64,000 nt of DNA from Hypericum androsaemum (lineage: Eukaryota; Streptophyta; Magnoliopsida; Malpighiales; Hypericaceae). The stretch lies in contig OZ023190.1 in NCBI GenBank assembly GCA_963995505.1, forward strand, positions 13,014,092-13,078,091, in the 5' to 3' direction. Both the position numbers and the translations under genes were made by a program. A model generated the notes under the pieces. That model was not told the origin of the DNA. It saw nothing but the letters and a program-made list of their open reading frames with translations, and did not search any database. Numbering within the stretch: position 1 is the first letter of the stretch; each line of letters opens with the position of its first letter. Below, piece after piece: positions 12,420 through 24,462 of this stretch.

Positions 12420-12970
12420 TACTATGGGGCTTTGTTAAACTTAACATTGATGGCAATTGTCGGGTTGTCCCGGCCTAGCAGTGCCGAAGGAGTTATCCAT
12501 TCTTTCAGAGGCCTATGGGTTTGCGGCTTTGTCAAGGGGATCAGACATTGCACAGTGTTATGTTCTGAACTCTGGGCGCTTATCTTGGGCCTTGAGATGA
12601 CAAGGGAGAAGGGTCATCGCCGTGTCGAGGTTGACTCGTCCCTGGCCATAATCTATCTTGGACATGAGGCTCCACCTGACCATCCTCTTACAACCCTTAT
12701 TCACCGAGATAAGGTGGTGCTAGGTCGAATTGGGATTCAGTTACAACACACTTGACGGGAGGGTAATCGAGTTACCGGTGGATTCTCCAAGTACACCCTG
12801 ACGATCTCCTTTGATTATATCATGTCTGATGTTTTCATAATGTCATGTATGGATGTATACTTGGATGATCTAAAGAGAATTAGCCTACCGAATGTACCTG
12901 GACTGTTGTACTCGTTCGCTAATGGATAAAGGTTAGGAGCCATTTCCCCTCGTTTCTAAAAAAAATTTAG
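12420..12970 (+). mobile_element. LINE 3' fragment (RNase H-like domain)
   Basis: Shifting frames read VKLNIDGNCRVVPA, GLWVCGFVKGI, CSELWALILGLEM and RRVEVDSSLAIIYLG, the pattern of the RNase H-like domain at the end of plant LINE ORF2 and related RVT_3 proteins. A frameshift lies near 12465. The piece ends with an A-rich tract (TTTCTAAAAAAAA) near 12955-12966. It is 5'-truncated and dead. Confidence 0.6.
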
Positions 12971-13849
12971 TCTTCAAAAATTTGCAGTAAGTAATTTATT
13001 ATTTTTTATTTAATTATTCCGGACATAAGTAATACCCAAATTAAATTTAGATTAGATTATCAGTTGGGATCGTTTTGGACAACCAAACACTAACTTATAA
13101 TACTTTAAAAAATCAAGTTCTTATCTGAAAATTTTGTAAGTGCCATTAGTTTGTTTTGATCGTTAAAATAAGTCATTTTTATTTATTTCGCATAATTTTT
13201 TGAGATCTATAAATATAACTCAAAAAATATGCGAATAAAAAATTATTTAATTCATTCAAATATCCGACACTGACTTATCACTCCTTAAGGAAATAGGACC
13301 TGGGAGCCAAGCAACCGAGGTGGAGTCGCCCCATGAGAGGGTCAACTCCCTTGCTTAGTTTTTAAAAAATATATATTCTTTTAAGTGTTGTAACTTGGTA
13401 TTCTATTGGTGCTACACGTAAATTTATGTGAAATAAAAAAAAACCACATTTTGAAAAAAAAAATCTAAAATTCTACCCAATTAAAAAATATATCTAATGT
13501 TTTTACCGATTTTAGGAAGAAGAAAAAACCATAATGAAGTAGCCCATCGGATGTTAGCTCCTGTACTAAGAAATAATCCATAGAAACTGGTTGAGGATCC
13601 TCAGGTCCATCTTTTCAAGCTTGACAAAGTAGCTTTGCCAGAGGACAAACATTACGTTTGGTGGAATGCGGGCGAACTGGTCTGTCTTGCTAATCAGAAA
13701 ACAAACTTACAAGGGGCTACTACATTACGGGGCAGACATTATTATGATCGCGTCAAGTTTGGAAGTCTCGCCATTAACCGGAATGGAAGTCTGGAACTCG
13801 AACTGGTTGTGGGTCTTGTAGCTCCATAGTGGACGTGTTCACATCAAGT
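12971..13849. other. Intergenic region 3' of the hydrolase gene
   Basis: There is AT-rich sequence with no supported gene. 13600-13849 probably contains the 3' untranslated region of the minus-strand hydrolase gene. Confidence 0.4.
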
Positions 13850-16800
13850 TCACACTCTCAACTCTTCCACTCCTGGGCTCAGTGGCTTAAAGACCGATTC
13901 CACTTCGTCGAGATCAACATCTTCGAAGCTTGGTGGGTCCCACTTCGGGTTCTGCAAAGACACCACAGTAACAATTATAAGCTAATGAAAGTTCCAGGTA
14001 TTGCCAAAATCCCCTCCAGTATCACTACGGATTCGAGGAGCAAGTCCGATAAAAACGGACTATGAGTATGAGAAAGTTCACAGCCATTTGAGAGAGTTCA
14101 CAGCCATTTGAGAAAGTAGACACCGAAGAAGTATGCATTTGCGCAGAGACTCGTAAAGACAAATTTGTTCTAAATTACAACATGATTTCAACCCAAAAGC
14201 TCAACCATGTTTTGGAGAATGTCACCTGATCCTTGTCCACCAAAACTGCTCTGACCCCTTCAGCAAAATCATAACGACGGGATGACCTTAAGGCAATGCG
14301 ATACTCCAATTTCATCACGCCTGTCAGCTGGATTCAACATGTTGCCAGATCAAAAAAACAATGATCATAAATTCATAGGCCATTATTCTGAACAAGTAAT
14401 TAAGAACATTTATCTAGACTTACAGTTGAAAGTTCATTGCCATTGCTTCCACGAGCAGATGCAACTTTATTGAAGTACTTCTGCGTCAAGCACAGAGAAA
14501 AAGGAGCCCCCTTTCCAAGGCCCTGAAGAGCTTCACCAGCCCACTCTGCCACTGGGGAAAACAAAAAATTCTTGATGGAGAAAGCTGTAAGATCTCTGAA
14601 AATAAGCTTAATCTACTACAAGCAGTGATTTTTCATAATCCGGCACGCAGCATACGCGGCTCCCCTAGAGTTGCACATATGCTTGCATGGTGATGAGCAG
14701 CTTACCCTTGGCATCAGCACTTTCTTGATGCTTTTTCAGTTCTTCTATTGTCTCCTTCACTGACATACTTCCACTGAATGTAGAGATTATTCGAGGTAAC
14801 AGCAATTTTAATCGAGCCTCAGAATCTGGATCCTGGTTGTAATTAGCCAAAAGTTCTTTAACATCCTGGTGTGGGTCCTCAGAACTGCATTCATACATAG
14901 AGCATATGTTCTGGTATGAGGACTCTGACAACCGAACATGCATTACTTAAACAAAATCATGAATGCTGCATCCTACAAGGTGCTATGCACTATTCGTCAG
15001 AATGATGCTTACAATCAGGATAATAATCCATCCCAAAGCTGGAATTCATAACCAGAAAGGAAAACTCCAGTAACATTAATACTTTGTCAGGTTCTGACCA
15101 TTCACATAACCACCAAGAAAAGAGTTTAACTTTCTCTTTCACATACTAACTCTAACATTCTCAACTTGTAGGGGTTTATAGGATGAATGATGTCAGTTTT
15201 AATGACACTTTACGGCTAAATGTGTTGAATCCATATTCGTTGAAAAAGAAATCCTGGAGTACATATGAACGTATAATTCGGGACATACAAGGAAATTCCC
15301 AGAAGGGCCTCTTTCAGTGACCCTAAATTCCCTGATGGCACATAATGAGTTCCCAGACCAACGAACAGTGCATCAGAAGGTGTAGAAATTCTCTTTCCAG
15401 TCAATCCAAGGTAAGCACCTGCAATATGGCAGATTCCTAAAACCTTTGAAAGCCAGACAAAAAAGATAAGGCAAAACAGGACAGGGAAACAAATAAGACC
15501 CAAGAAGAGAAGCATTGACAACAATAAAGACAAAGCATTCTCACAATAGACTAATTCAAAGGTGCAAAGAAATACCAAGAGCTACATGAATAGAAGCATG
15601 CACATTCTTGCCTTACAGTTGTAACGCTTATAGAGATAAAAGATGTTGAATCACAGAGTTTACAAGAACATGCGTTTTATTTTGTTTGTCCTCAGCTAGA
15701 TAACCATACTTCAAGCATTAAAACCAAACATACCCACAGATCCTTCGCCAGGACTGTGTGCTGCTATGTATGAAAACCCAACATCAGGAAACAAGCCAAT
15801 CCCATTTTCTGGCATAGCCAGCACAGTTTTCTGTTAATGAGATAAAAAGTAAATTAGTTATATTAGAAAGAAAAATAAAGCAATTGTTTGCCTATCAAGT
15901 GTACAAGGTTAAAGTGCTTCAGCAGATGAGCTACCTCTGTCACAATTCGGTAGCGCCCATGTCCAGATAATCCAATGCCAAAGCCCATTGTTATTCCATC
16001 CATTAAAGATATATAAGGTTTTTTGTAATCAGCTATTTTGCATATGAGAGAATATTCTGCAGTGAACACCTGAAGAATGCAGCGTTAGGGAACTGTAAGT
16101 CCTCCAAGGTAAAGCGATTGGTTAACTATAGAAGCCAGGTCATGCGAGACCCACCAATATACGAGCAAAAAGATAAGGAACCAAGATCAATATCACATAA
16201 CATATCTGTAAAAGTCAGGACCAAAGGACGTTTCCTCAAAACTCTGCCATGTTTAACGCATTTAAAATACCGCATGACTTTCTCAATGCATAGATCAACC
16301 ATTTTTCTAACAAGGGATTGTCAATTTTTGTTCACTCATAATAAAGTTTTAAATTTACCCCACAGAAAGGTAGGCCATATCGAGCGGATTGAAAATGAGA
16401 ACTTAAAACCAATGAAAATGCATATGTTCATCACAAATGATGCAAAGAATGACCTCAATCACATCCGAAAGCTGGTTTTTGGTTGTAATGCACTTCACAT
16501 CACCACCTGCAGATGAACTAAGATCTTGGTAATATTTTTGCAAGCTGTAGGGTCAATTCATTTTTATCCTCCATATGTCTATACAGCACGATAATAAGCC
16601 AAAACTACAAACAAGCTATACAGGGAAAAAAGAGCAGCTATCAAGCAAGAAACCCAGCTAAAAACACGGACTACAGTACTCCCGTAAAAAGTAGACCAGA
16701 GGAACAACAGTGCAAAAAGACCTTTGGAACAAGAGGAGTATTCTTGTCCTTTCGAATTTCAGCCACAACCCCTTTAATATCCATCCCTGCATTAGTCACA

Positions 16801-17464
16801 AAACGGTCACTCTGGAAAAAAATTCAAACCGACCTACACACTCTGCTGAACAAAACCACATCGAAGCAGCGGGAGAGACCCGAAACAAGGACAAAAACTC
16901 TCCCAAAAAGGCCATACGGATCTCCCAAACGCATTGGTCTTACCTGCACAAAAGGCGCGGGCGGAGCTGCCCTCGATCAGAACGCACTTGACGCGCGGAT
17001 CAGACTCCCATTCGTCCAGAAAGCTCTTGTACTTGACGTCCATTTCTGCTCCAACCAAACGAAACGATCCCCAATAAACCAACAATTAAAAGGAATAGAT
17101 GCTAGCAAACCCTAATTCCAGCTAGGGCAAGCAAACTGTACAACAAATCCAAAATTCACGGATCGCGGTTAGGGCAGAAAGGAAAGGGATGATGAAAACC
17201 TAGGTTCATGGCGTTGAGCGCCTTGGGGCGGTCGAGGGTGATGACGGCGACGCCGTTTGGATGGACCGTGCCCTTGACGACGTCGGCGGCTGACGTGGAC
17301 ATGCCGGAAGCGGATGAGAAGCTTCTGGACCGATGGCCGTAACGAGAAGAGGGGCGGAAGTGAAGGGAGTAAGAAGCAGTAGAAGCGGGAGTGACTGAGG
17401 AGGAGGAAGATGATGATCTGGCAAGAAGTAGGTGGCGTGTTGCGGTTATTGCTACGCTTCTCAT
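13850..17464 (-). CDS. 3-hydroxyisobutyryl-CoA hydrolase-like protein, mitochondrial
   Basis: This crotonase-fold enzyme is of the plant HIBYL-CoA hydrolase-like group and probably acts on acyl-CoAs in mitochondrial valine or branched-chain catabolism; the substrate is inferred from the family. Exons: 17200-17464, 16944-17045, one of 16722-16786 or 16454-16506, 15935-16069, 15734-15830, 15289-15418, 14706-14884, 14424-14551, 14226-14327, 13850-13951. All phases join, giving 430 or 434 residues. ATG 17464 opens an Arg/Ser-rich presequence ([18 protein letters not shown]). Family marks: [21 protein letters not shown] (residues about 120-127), [30 protein letters not shown] (likely catalytic Glu193 and Asp201), [17 protein letters not shown] and C-terminal [10 protein letters not shown]. 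No lesion is visible. A LINE piece begins about 190 bp upstream of the ATG. Confidence 0.93.
16454..16786 (-). other. Pair of mutually exclusive alternative exons of the hydrolase gene
   Basis: Exon 3a (16722-16786, 65 nt) codes [20 protein letters not shown] and exon 3b (16454-16506, 53 nt) codes [18 protein letters not shown]. Both have AG acceptors and GT donors. Both accept phase 1 from exon 2 (FCA-G) and return phase 0 to exon 4 (VFTAEYS). Joining 3a to 3b gives Val-Val-Met-stop, and skipping both shifts the frame. Either exon alone gives an intact protein. The 3b version keeps the GGD oxyanion-hole motif; the 3a version has GMD. Confidence 0.85.
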
Positions 17465-17639
17465 TTCCTTTCCGATCTGTCCTTCCACCAACCACCAGGT
17501 CCACCGATGATTAACCGGTAAGACAAATTTAGTCGATTAAAAATACGGCTCTCGCCTAAATTTAAATTAGTCAACTAAATTCGAACTCAGAATAGATAGC
17601 TGTTTACTTCATTTGGAATAAAATGTTGATTCGGTCAAT

Positions 17640-18415
17640 ACTTGGGTGCCCCTACTGACCTCAGATGGAACTGTCGTCAGTCATATCATTATGTCCTATA
17701 GAAGCTTCGTGGTAAGATGGTTGGTTGGAAGGCGAGATCCTTGAGCAGGGCTAGGCGTCTGACGCTCGCTGGTCTTTGTTGGGATATGGACCGTTGTGTT
17801 CGCGAGTTCATTTGAGGCACCCATCAAGACCGCCAGCTGATTCATCTCATTAGTGGGGATACTATGTGCCTCCCCAAGGAGGTAGGTGGCCTTGGTCTCA
17901 TGCCTATGCGGAAAGTCAATATGGCATCCTTTGCTAAGCTGCCTTGGAGATTATTCCAGTCTCAGGACCCCCCCCTCTGGGTGCGTGTCCTGATGGGCAA
18001 GTATGACAGGGGTGGCGTTGACTTGGATTTGCTAAAGCCGAAGCGGGGTTCATCTGCCACCTGGCGGGCCATGGCAAAAGCCCGTTCTGCCCTTGCCCAC
18101 GGACTTTGTCAAAATGTGGGTAATGGCCTCCGCACGTCCTTCTGGGATGACCTGTGGCTCTCTCCCTCCCCGCTCCGGAACCACCCCCTTAGCAGTCTCC
18201 CTACTGAGGAGGTCGGTAAGCGGGTGGCAGAGTATTGGTCTCTGGGGGATGGTTGGGATATATTGCGTCTGGAGTCCTTCCTCCCCCCTCATATCATTGG
18301 ATCTCTGACTTCTACTCTTTTGCAGGTTTCGACAGCTTCTACGGACTCGTTGTCTTGGAGCCTCACGCAGGATGGGCGATATGGTGACATCGAATCCATA
18401 CTATTGCCGACGTGA
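17640..18415 (+). mobile_element. LINE ORF2 C-terminal fragment
   Basis: It reads KMVGWKARSLSRARRLTLAG, then after a stop PKEVGGLGLMPMRKVNMAS and WRLFQSQDPPLWVRVLMGKY, then TSFWDDLWL. These are standard post-thumb and connection motifs of plant L1-type ORF2. The fragment lacks the catalytic reverse transcriptase core and ends abruptly near 18415. It lies divergently upstream of the hydrolase start codon. Confidence 0.7.
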
Positions 18416-19480
18416 GTGTTGCCGCTAGGATGGGATGGAATCAGTCATGTGCTATTAACGGCAGACATGGCTTTGTTTGGTGGAAATACTTCACCAATCT
18501 TAGTTAAAAACTTGCTAAACCAAAATCTTCAGATCAATCAAAACTCACTAGATCTCCTAAGAAATTCTTTCAGGAAGAGCGAGACAAAACTTCAGTTCAA
18601 TCACGTCTTGAGGCCAGGTTGCGAACTCGAGAGCGGTGGAAAATCAGCGACTCGAGGCCCGGTGAAAATATCGCTCAAGGCGTGGACAAAACTTGAATGA
18701 ACTTGGTTCTTGACGAACTTGGATCAACTTCAACTTGGATGAACATCAGTATGAACTTGGAATACCAGCAAGGGAATTTGGTGGTAATACTTTACCAATC
18801 CATGTTGCAACAATCGGTAGAAATATTTCACCAATCCAAGTTAAAAGACAAAGAGACGATTGGTGGAAATACTTCACCAATCTTTTGAGAAATTTGTAAG
18901 GCTGATCTTGTTCACCGACTAAAATCGCAAGGAAAAAACAATTATTTCTTCCTCGGTAAAATTAAAATTGTAAGAAAATGTAATCAATTTGATCTTCCTT
19001 GGTGGGATTGAAATCGCAAGGAAGCAAATTGAATCTAGCTCATTGGCTGAAATAATAGGCTCGGTGGGTAATTCCTGGATTGGTGAAGGAAATAGAAACC
19101 TATTCTAGGTTTAGGAAGAAATAAAGTTCACAGGAACTTTTGGTGAACTTTCGGTGGGTTTTTGATGGACTTTTTGGTGGCTGCGTTTTTGTGAAAGTTG
19201 TGGCTCTTTTTGTGAGTAGGGTTCTAGTTTGGCTCTGAGAATCGGTATTGGATGAAATAAAAAATTAATTCAGGTTTTTAGTTCTGATATCAGAAATATG
19301 TCGTTTGCTTGATTTTATTCATCGCTATAATGCCATATATATAAGAGTTTACAAATTTGATTACCAAGTAATTAATTGATTAGGATTCTTAATAAATTGT
19401 TTTGGTAATCGGGACAAGAATGTGAGTTTAGTGGGTCAATTCAACTAATTAGATGCAAGTTTCCTAAAAAAGCTAATTAC
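18416..19480 (-). mobile_element. Probable LTR-retrotransposon remnant
   Basis: TGATATCAGAAC, read on the minus strand near 19280-19292, resembles a tRNA-Met primer site. It is preceded on that strand by an LTR-like segment with a poly(A) signal (AATAAAATC) and TATATATA at 19334-19341. The interior has no clear protein but repeats GGTGGAAATACTTCACCAATC-like words near 18478, 18780, 18815 and 18862, each a short palindrome (GATTGGTG/CACCAATC). A matching second LTR was not found. Confidence 0.35.
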
Positions 19481-19494
19481 ATGGCACTTTTTTA

Positions 19495-19858
19495 GGGACC
19501 GGATTTGGTCCTGGAGGCCAAATCCAGCACGGTGCTGGAGGATTTTTATTGAAGGACACGAGAGAACTATTTTGCAAAAATAAAAAAATACGGAGGTGCA
19601 AAATAAAAAAAGTCTACAACCATTGAATCATAACTGGGTAAACTATTGAATCGTAACTGAGTAAACCATTGAATCGTAACTGGATAACTGGGAAGGACCC
19701 CGATTTATCCGGGACTGGAAAAAACGGACCATTGAATCATAACTAGGTAGACCATTGAATCATAATTAACTAAACTATTGAATCATAACTAAATCAACCA
19801 TTGAATCATTCAGGACAGTCCTGATTGGATTTGACATTCCAGGACCAAATCCGCTCCC
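19495..19858. mobile_element. Mutator-like MITE with internal minisatellite
   Basis: The 20-bp ends GGGACCGGATTTGGTCCTGG and the reverse complement of the right end (GGGAGCGGATTTGGTCCTGG) match at 19 of 20 bases. ACTTTTTTA occurs as a 9-bp direct repeat at 19486-19494 and 19859-19867, the target length typical of Mutator-like elements. The interior has several tandem copies of ACCATTGAATCATAACT(A/G)-like units. It has no coding capacity. Confidence 0.85.
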
Positions 19859-20040
19859 ACTTTTTTAAGTGAGACAATTGTCCCAAAAATCACAATCTGG
19901 GTCCTGGACATTGAACTCGAGTTCAAATATTTAGTTTATTAGATGATCAAATACTAAGTAGTTTCGTTCCTAAAAAAGTACAAAGTAGTTTCGAAAGTAG
20001 AAGCAGCTGGTTGATTTTGATGAATGGAACGAGATATGAC

Positions 20041-20905
20041 CATGGTTTTCAAAAACGACCCGGAGGTCGATCCGGAATTTCTCCCGTCTTCCGGGTCGAA
20101 CGGTCAGACCGGTCAGACCATAATTTTTTTTGTTTTTGTATTTTAAAAATTAATATATATGTAGTACCTAAAAAGTCACAATCAGGCCCAGGACCAAGCC
20201 CATGCACGCTAAGAAAGGCTTGCACTAAAAACCCAATGTAACAAAATCTAAAGCCCATTGTACGCTATAACTAAAGCACACAATAGAGAAAATAATAAAG
20301 CAAGCTCACACGTGACAAATCCATAAAAGCAAGCACACTGAACTAAAGCGCTTCCCACTGCAATTAAAGTACACACTGTAACTCATCCAACAACAGCATA
20401 CCTTCTTCGTCTAACCTTCAATGACTAATCAAATGAACCTAGAAACTAAAACAACAAATAGATTCTCAATCCAAGTAAAAGGATAACAAGCTAAAGCACC
20501 AATTAGAAACTAGGTCCTCTTGCCAACCCCAGGCAGAATCTCCAATCAACAAAGTGACGAACACGACGAGGCGGCGGCCCCTGACCAGAGACCTGAAATT
20601 TTTTATTTCGGGGTTGTTAGAGTTTGCGGCAAGGGGTCGAAACTCTCAAGGGTTTCTTGAGATTATCGCTGGTTTTTTGGTTTTGGAAAAAAAAATTGGG
20701 TTTCTTTACACTTTCCCCCTTTTTGGAAGGTCTTGTACGAACCACTCCTGGCCTGTCGAGACGAGGGTACAAATCATTCGGTCGGACCAATTTTTGAGCA
20801 GTTTATATGCCACCCGTCTCAAAAGCAAAAAATGACCCGATGTGACTACCAATTCGTGATCCAACCAATCGAACTACCAGTCGGACAGTATTTTTTAAAA
20901 CCATG
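20041..20905. mobile_element. Non-autonomous hAT-like element
   Basis: The ends CATGGTTTTCAAAAA and AAAACCATG (preceded by a T run) form a terminal inverted repeat. The flanks GATATGAC (20033-20040) and GATATGGC (20906-20913) are an 8-bp target repeat with one mismatch, as expected for hAT. The interior has no transposase. CCGGGTCGAACGGTCAGACCGG near the left end has paired GACCGG motifs. Confidence 0.7.
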
Positions 20906-20913
20906 GATATGGC

Positions 20914-21593
20914 GATATTTTGACTTGCATTCTTGTCACTCTGTTGCAGCTGATAATATCCTACACGCAGCTGAGGAATGAAATGACAAGACGACAACGG
21001 TATCCTTTAAAAAAGACAACAACATTGCAAAATACAAAGTTCCACTTCAAAAGCAAAAAAAAGGAAAAATATTACAAAATCCTAACTAACTTCACTACAT
21101 GTCAATATATGTTGTTAAATTCAACAAACACTTAAATAAATTAGAAATGATATTTTTTTAATTTAACCAAATCTCGAGTTCGAATCTTTGAAAATATAAT
21201 AGTGTTAAATATTTGGTGGGAGAGTTTTAACACCTTCGAAAGTCCCACACAGTTTGAATCTAAATTACAGTAGATCAGAATACCAGATAGTATAAACCAA
21301 AAAAAAATTGGTCTAAGTGATAATGAACTTTATTTCTTGTAAAAAAATTTAACTTCAAACCTTATGAATAAAACATCCATGATTGAAAAATATTACCCTT
21401 AAACAAGATATAATAATGCTTAAACTCTAAACTTAAAAAAAATACACAATATATATACATGAAAACGTTAAAACTACAAACCAAACAAATGAACTACAAC
21501 CCAAACACACAATAAAAAACCGGAGATGTAAAGACATTACAAAAAACAAAGCAGTAGATAATACTATACTGATTAATTATACATGTAATAATA
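20914..21593. other. AT-rich spacer 3' of the DLK2 gene
   Basis: I see no gene. The sequence contains A-rich tracts and probably the DLK2 3' untranslated region immediately below 21594. Confidence 0.4.
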
Positions 21594-24372
21594 TCACTCG
21601 CAAACCCCCAAGACCCCAATGAGGACGTCAAGGAACTGTCGGTGGGCGGTGAGCTGGGGAAAATGGCCATCAGTGTCGATGAATTCCACGGTGGACTTGC
21701 CCTTGATCCTCTCCTGCATGTAATACGCAACGGAGCGGGGGACGACGACGTCGTTTGTAGTCTGGACAATGGTGCAAGGGACCGTGACCTTGTCGAGCAG
21801 GTCTCTTTGGTCGCTGTAGAAGACGGTCTTGGCCAGGGCGAGGGCCACCTCGGGTCCCATGCATTGCAGGGACTCGGCGAACTTGGCAACGGAGGGCGGG
21901 TCGCCGGCGTCCACCACCAGCGACGCGAAGCCTGTGGTCCAGTTGTGGAAGTTGGTCTCTATGTTTGACATTAGCTCTTCTATCTGTGTGGCCTTGAATC
22001 CTCCTTCGTACCCGTCCGCGTTTATGTACCTGTTATACGCGCGAATAATCGGTTAATCCAGAGTCGAGAATAATAATGATATAATAGATGGTCAAACTCT
22101 GCAAAAATATTACCCACGGCGGCTGGAATCCTGGATCATATATAGAAAACAATAAGGTACGTAACGAAAACAATAAAGATTCTTCAGGTAAGTTCTTCTG
22201 GAGTGGGACTGTCCAACGTAAGATACATATGTTCCATGGCCTAATGGACGATATTATTTTATTTTATTTTTTTGGAATTGGACGATATTAGTTAAATAAT
22301 TGGAGAAAATTTTATAATTATCTTTGCAGGTATGATTTTGTATACTAAATAACGGATCTATATATTTTTAATTTATAACGGACCTACGAAATTTATCTTC
22401 TCTAGTATTTTTTATTAAAAGTTATTGAATCAAATATTGACATAGAGTACACAAGTAACATGTATGTATTGTGCGTGTGTACACGCGCGCAAGTGTGTGC
22501 GCCTAATGACAGGCCGGCTACGGAACGTTTAATCTAGGAATGGCAATTAGACTCTTATTCTGAGGGTTTACTCTGATCCAGATTTGAAGGATCCAATACA
22601 TGTTGATTTTGACCGGGTCTAGACTATAATTCTGCCCAGATTCTGATATTTTTAAAAGATAAGGGCATGGATATGGATCTATAGGATCCTTCCCTGATCT
22701 TACCCGAATTTTTTAAATTAATATTAAAATAATATATATGTATATTAATTATTAGATATAATACCAAATTCTCAATTTTTTTGGTAGGTAAATATTCTTT
22801 ACTAAAATGATAATTTAAAACAGAGCAAGCGCAAAAAAAAAGACAAGATACAGGGGCCCGATATTTACATCAGTTACAAACAACCCCACTCCCGACCAAA
22901 ACATTCCCTCAACCTCAAGAGGTGAAGAAGAAGAATCTATAAATTCTTGTAGGCAATCAAGAAAGTGAGCAGCGATTGATTGTGAATGATCGAGGTATCT
23001 GTCCAAAGGATCTACTCTTGGGCATGAAAGAGCACAGAATACAGGAGAAGCTCATTATCGCACCTCGCCTTATTGAAGATAATATAATACGAAACAGCCA
23101 CAGGCCCCAAGTAATAGCAGCGAAAATCACGAACCAAATTCTCAATTTTTACTTACCCAACTTTAACTTTTTTTGGATTTGCTTGTTTGGTTTCTCTGTA
23201 TTGTTTAATGAATGAAAATGTCATATAATTTGAAAACTATCAAAAGATAATTTAATTTTAAAAAATTAAATATTTTAAAAAAAAACCAGAACTCGCAAAT
23301 CGCCCTGATCTTGCCCGATTTTTTAGGACCCAGATCCTGTCCAAATCCTTATTTTTAAAGAGGATAAGGGTAACAATCTGGATCTACTATTTAAAAAGAA
23401 AATAAGGATCCGGGTCCTATGAATCCTACCACGATCCTGCCCATTGCCATCTCCTACCCGGATCCTGCCCATTACCATCCCTTATTTAATCCAATTTAAA
23501 AGCCAAAGAACTAATTATATTAAATGACAAGCAAATTACTTCCCGATACTAATTACTTCACTAACAGTACACACTTTATTTTTGTATAGTCCACTTAATG
23601 TAACCATAACTTGGTACATTAATAGATGAATTTTAATTTATGGCGAGTCCGTAAAACTTTTGAAAATTAATATTCAGTAAACTAATAATTGTTTCTTCCC
23701 GTTCCAACTTCTCCAAGATTTCACAATTTATCTCGATTAATTAATAACTCTCTAAATTAACGGGTACTTTTTCTTAATCATCCCGAATTTTGCGTTAAAA
23801 ATAAAGTAAATAGAAGGTGAATTTTCTAACAAATGATCAAAAGAATTAATTAATTATCCAAGCAAATTAAAACATGAGCACTACTTACCTAGGAGAAGCA
23901 CCGACAAGAACAAGGCGCCTGAAGAGATGGGGCCTTCTGGTGGAAGCAATGCAAGCGATCATACCAGACATGGAGTGGCCGACAAGGACAGAGGATTTGA
24001 GGTTCATCTCGTCCATGAGACCAATCAAATCAGAGGCAAAAGCCTCGTAGGTGGAGTACCTTTCTGGTTCAAAGAGGAGTTTCTGGTCCTTAACAGCACC
24101 TGAGAAGGTCCAGTCGAAGACAAGAACCTGGAACAAGTTTCAGATTTCACGGACGTAAACAACGGGTCCGAAAGTGCTCGACTCTAAATATTAGAGTTTA
24201 AGAAAAAAATCACCTGAAAGTTGTTGGACAGTAAACCTGGGACTATCTTCTCCCAAACTGATTGGTCTCCTCCATACCCATGAGCCAGGACTATGGTCTC
24301 GCTTCCTGAGCCTATGAGTTTAGCGTTCATGGCTTCGCGGAGACCACCCTTTTCTTGCATCGCCATGACCAT
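21594..24372 (-). CDS. DLK2: DLK2-type alpha/beta hydrolase (DWARF14-LIKE2)
   Basis: This belongs to the D14/KAI2 family of strigolactone and karrikin receptor-hydrolases. Exons 24214-24372, 23889-24127 and 21594-22029 join in phase to give 277 residues, close to known DLK2 length. The Ser-Asp-His triad is visible: Ser105 in GHSMSG, Asp226 in TTNDVVVP and His255 in DGHFPQ. HGYGGDQSVW forms the oxyanion loop region. The early DW(T/L)FSGAVKD segment is the DLK2 hallmark, where D14 and KAI2 have a different loop. The start MVMAMQEKGG is the first ATG; internal Met3 and Met5 could also serve. The usual gene has an intron after FQ and after ASPR, as here. Intron 2 (1859 bp) hosts transposons. The biological ligand of DLK2 is not settled; a cytosolic/nuclear role is assumed from the family. 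Confidence 0.93.
22535..23484. mobile_element. hAT-like element in DLK2 intron 2
   Basis: The left end TAGGAATGGCAAT and the reversed right end TAAGGGATGGTAAT are imperfect inverted repeats of a common plant hAT type. TTTAATC directly repeats at 22528-22534 and 23485-23491 (7 bp visible; hAT usually makes 8). The interior repeats GGATCCTG/CCCGGATCC words. About 370 bp of it is a nested LINE piece plus its target repeat. Confidence 0.6.
22781..23132 (-). mobile_element. 5'-truncated LINE fragment nested in the intronic hAT element
   Basis: ACCAAATTCTCAATTTTT (18 bp) is repeated exactly at 22763-22780 and 23133-23150. The T-rich left boundary on the plus strand fits a poly(A) tail of a minus-strand insertion. 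The interior has only short broken frames on the minus strand. Confidence 0.75.
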
Positions 24373-24462
24373 GGCTTTTGCAATGGAAGTTGGTTGGTTG
24401 TGGAATTATTAGAGGAGGAAATAGTTTAGAGAGGTAATGGAGAGGATGGATGGTTTGGGATT

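Noticed and set aside
17465..17491. Extended hydrolase start at 17491
   Set aside because: The codon there is TTG, not ATG; ATG 17464 gives a better mitochondrial presequence.
17169..17504. Alternative open frames overlapping hydrolase exon 1
   Set aside because: They are out-of-frame shadows; the frame beginning at ATG 17464 carries the [12 protein letters not shown] motif.
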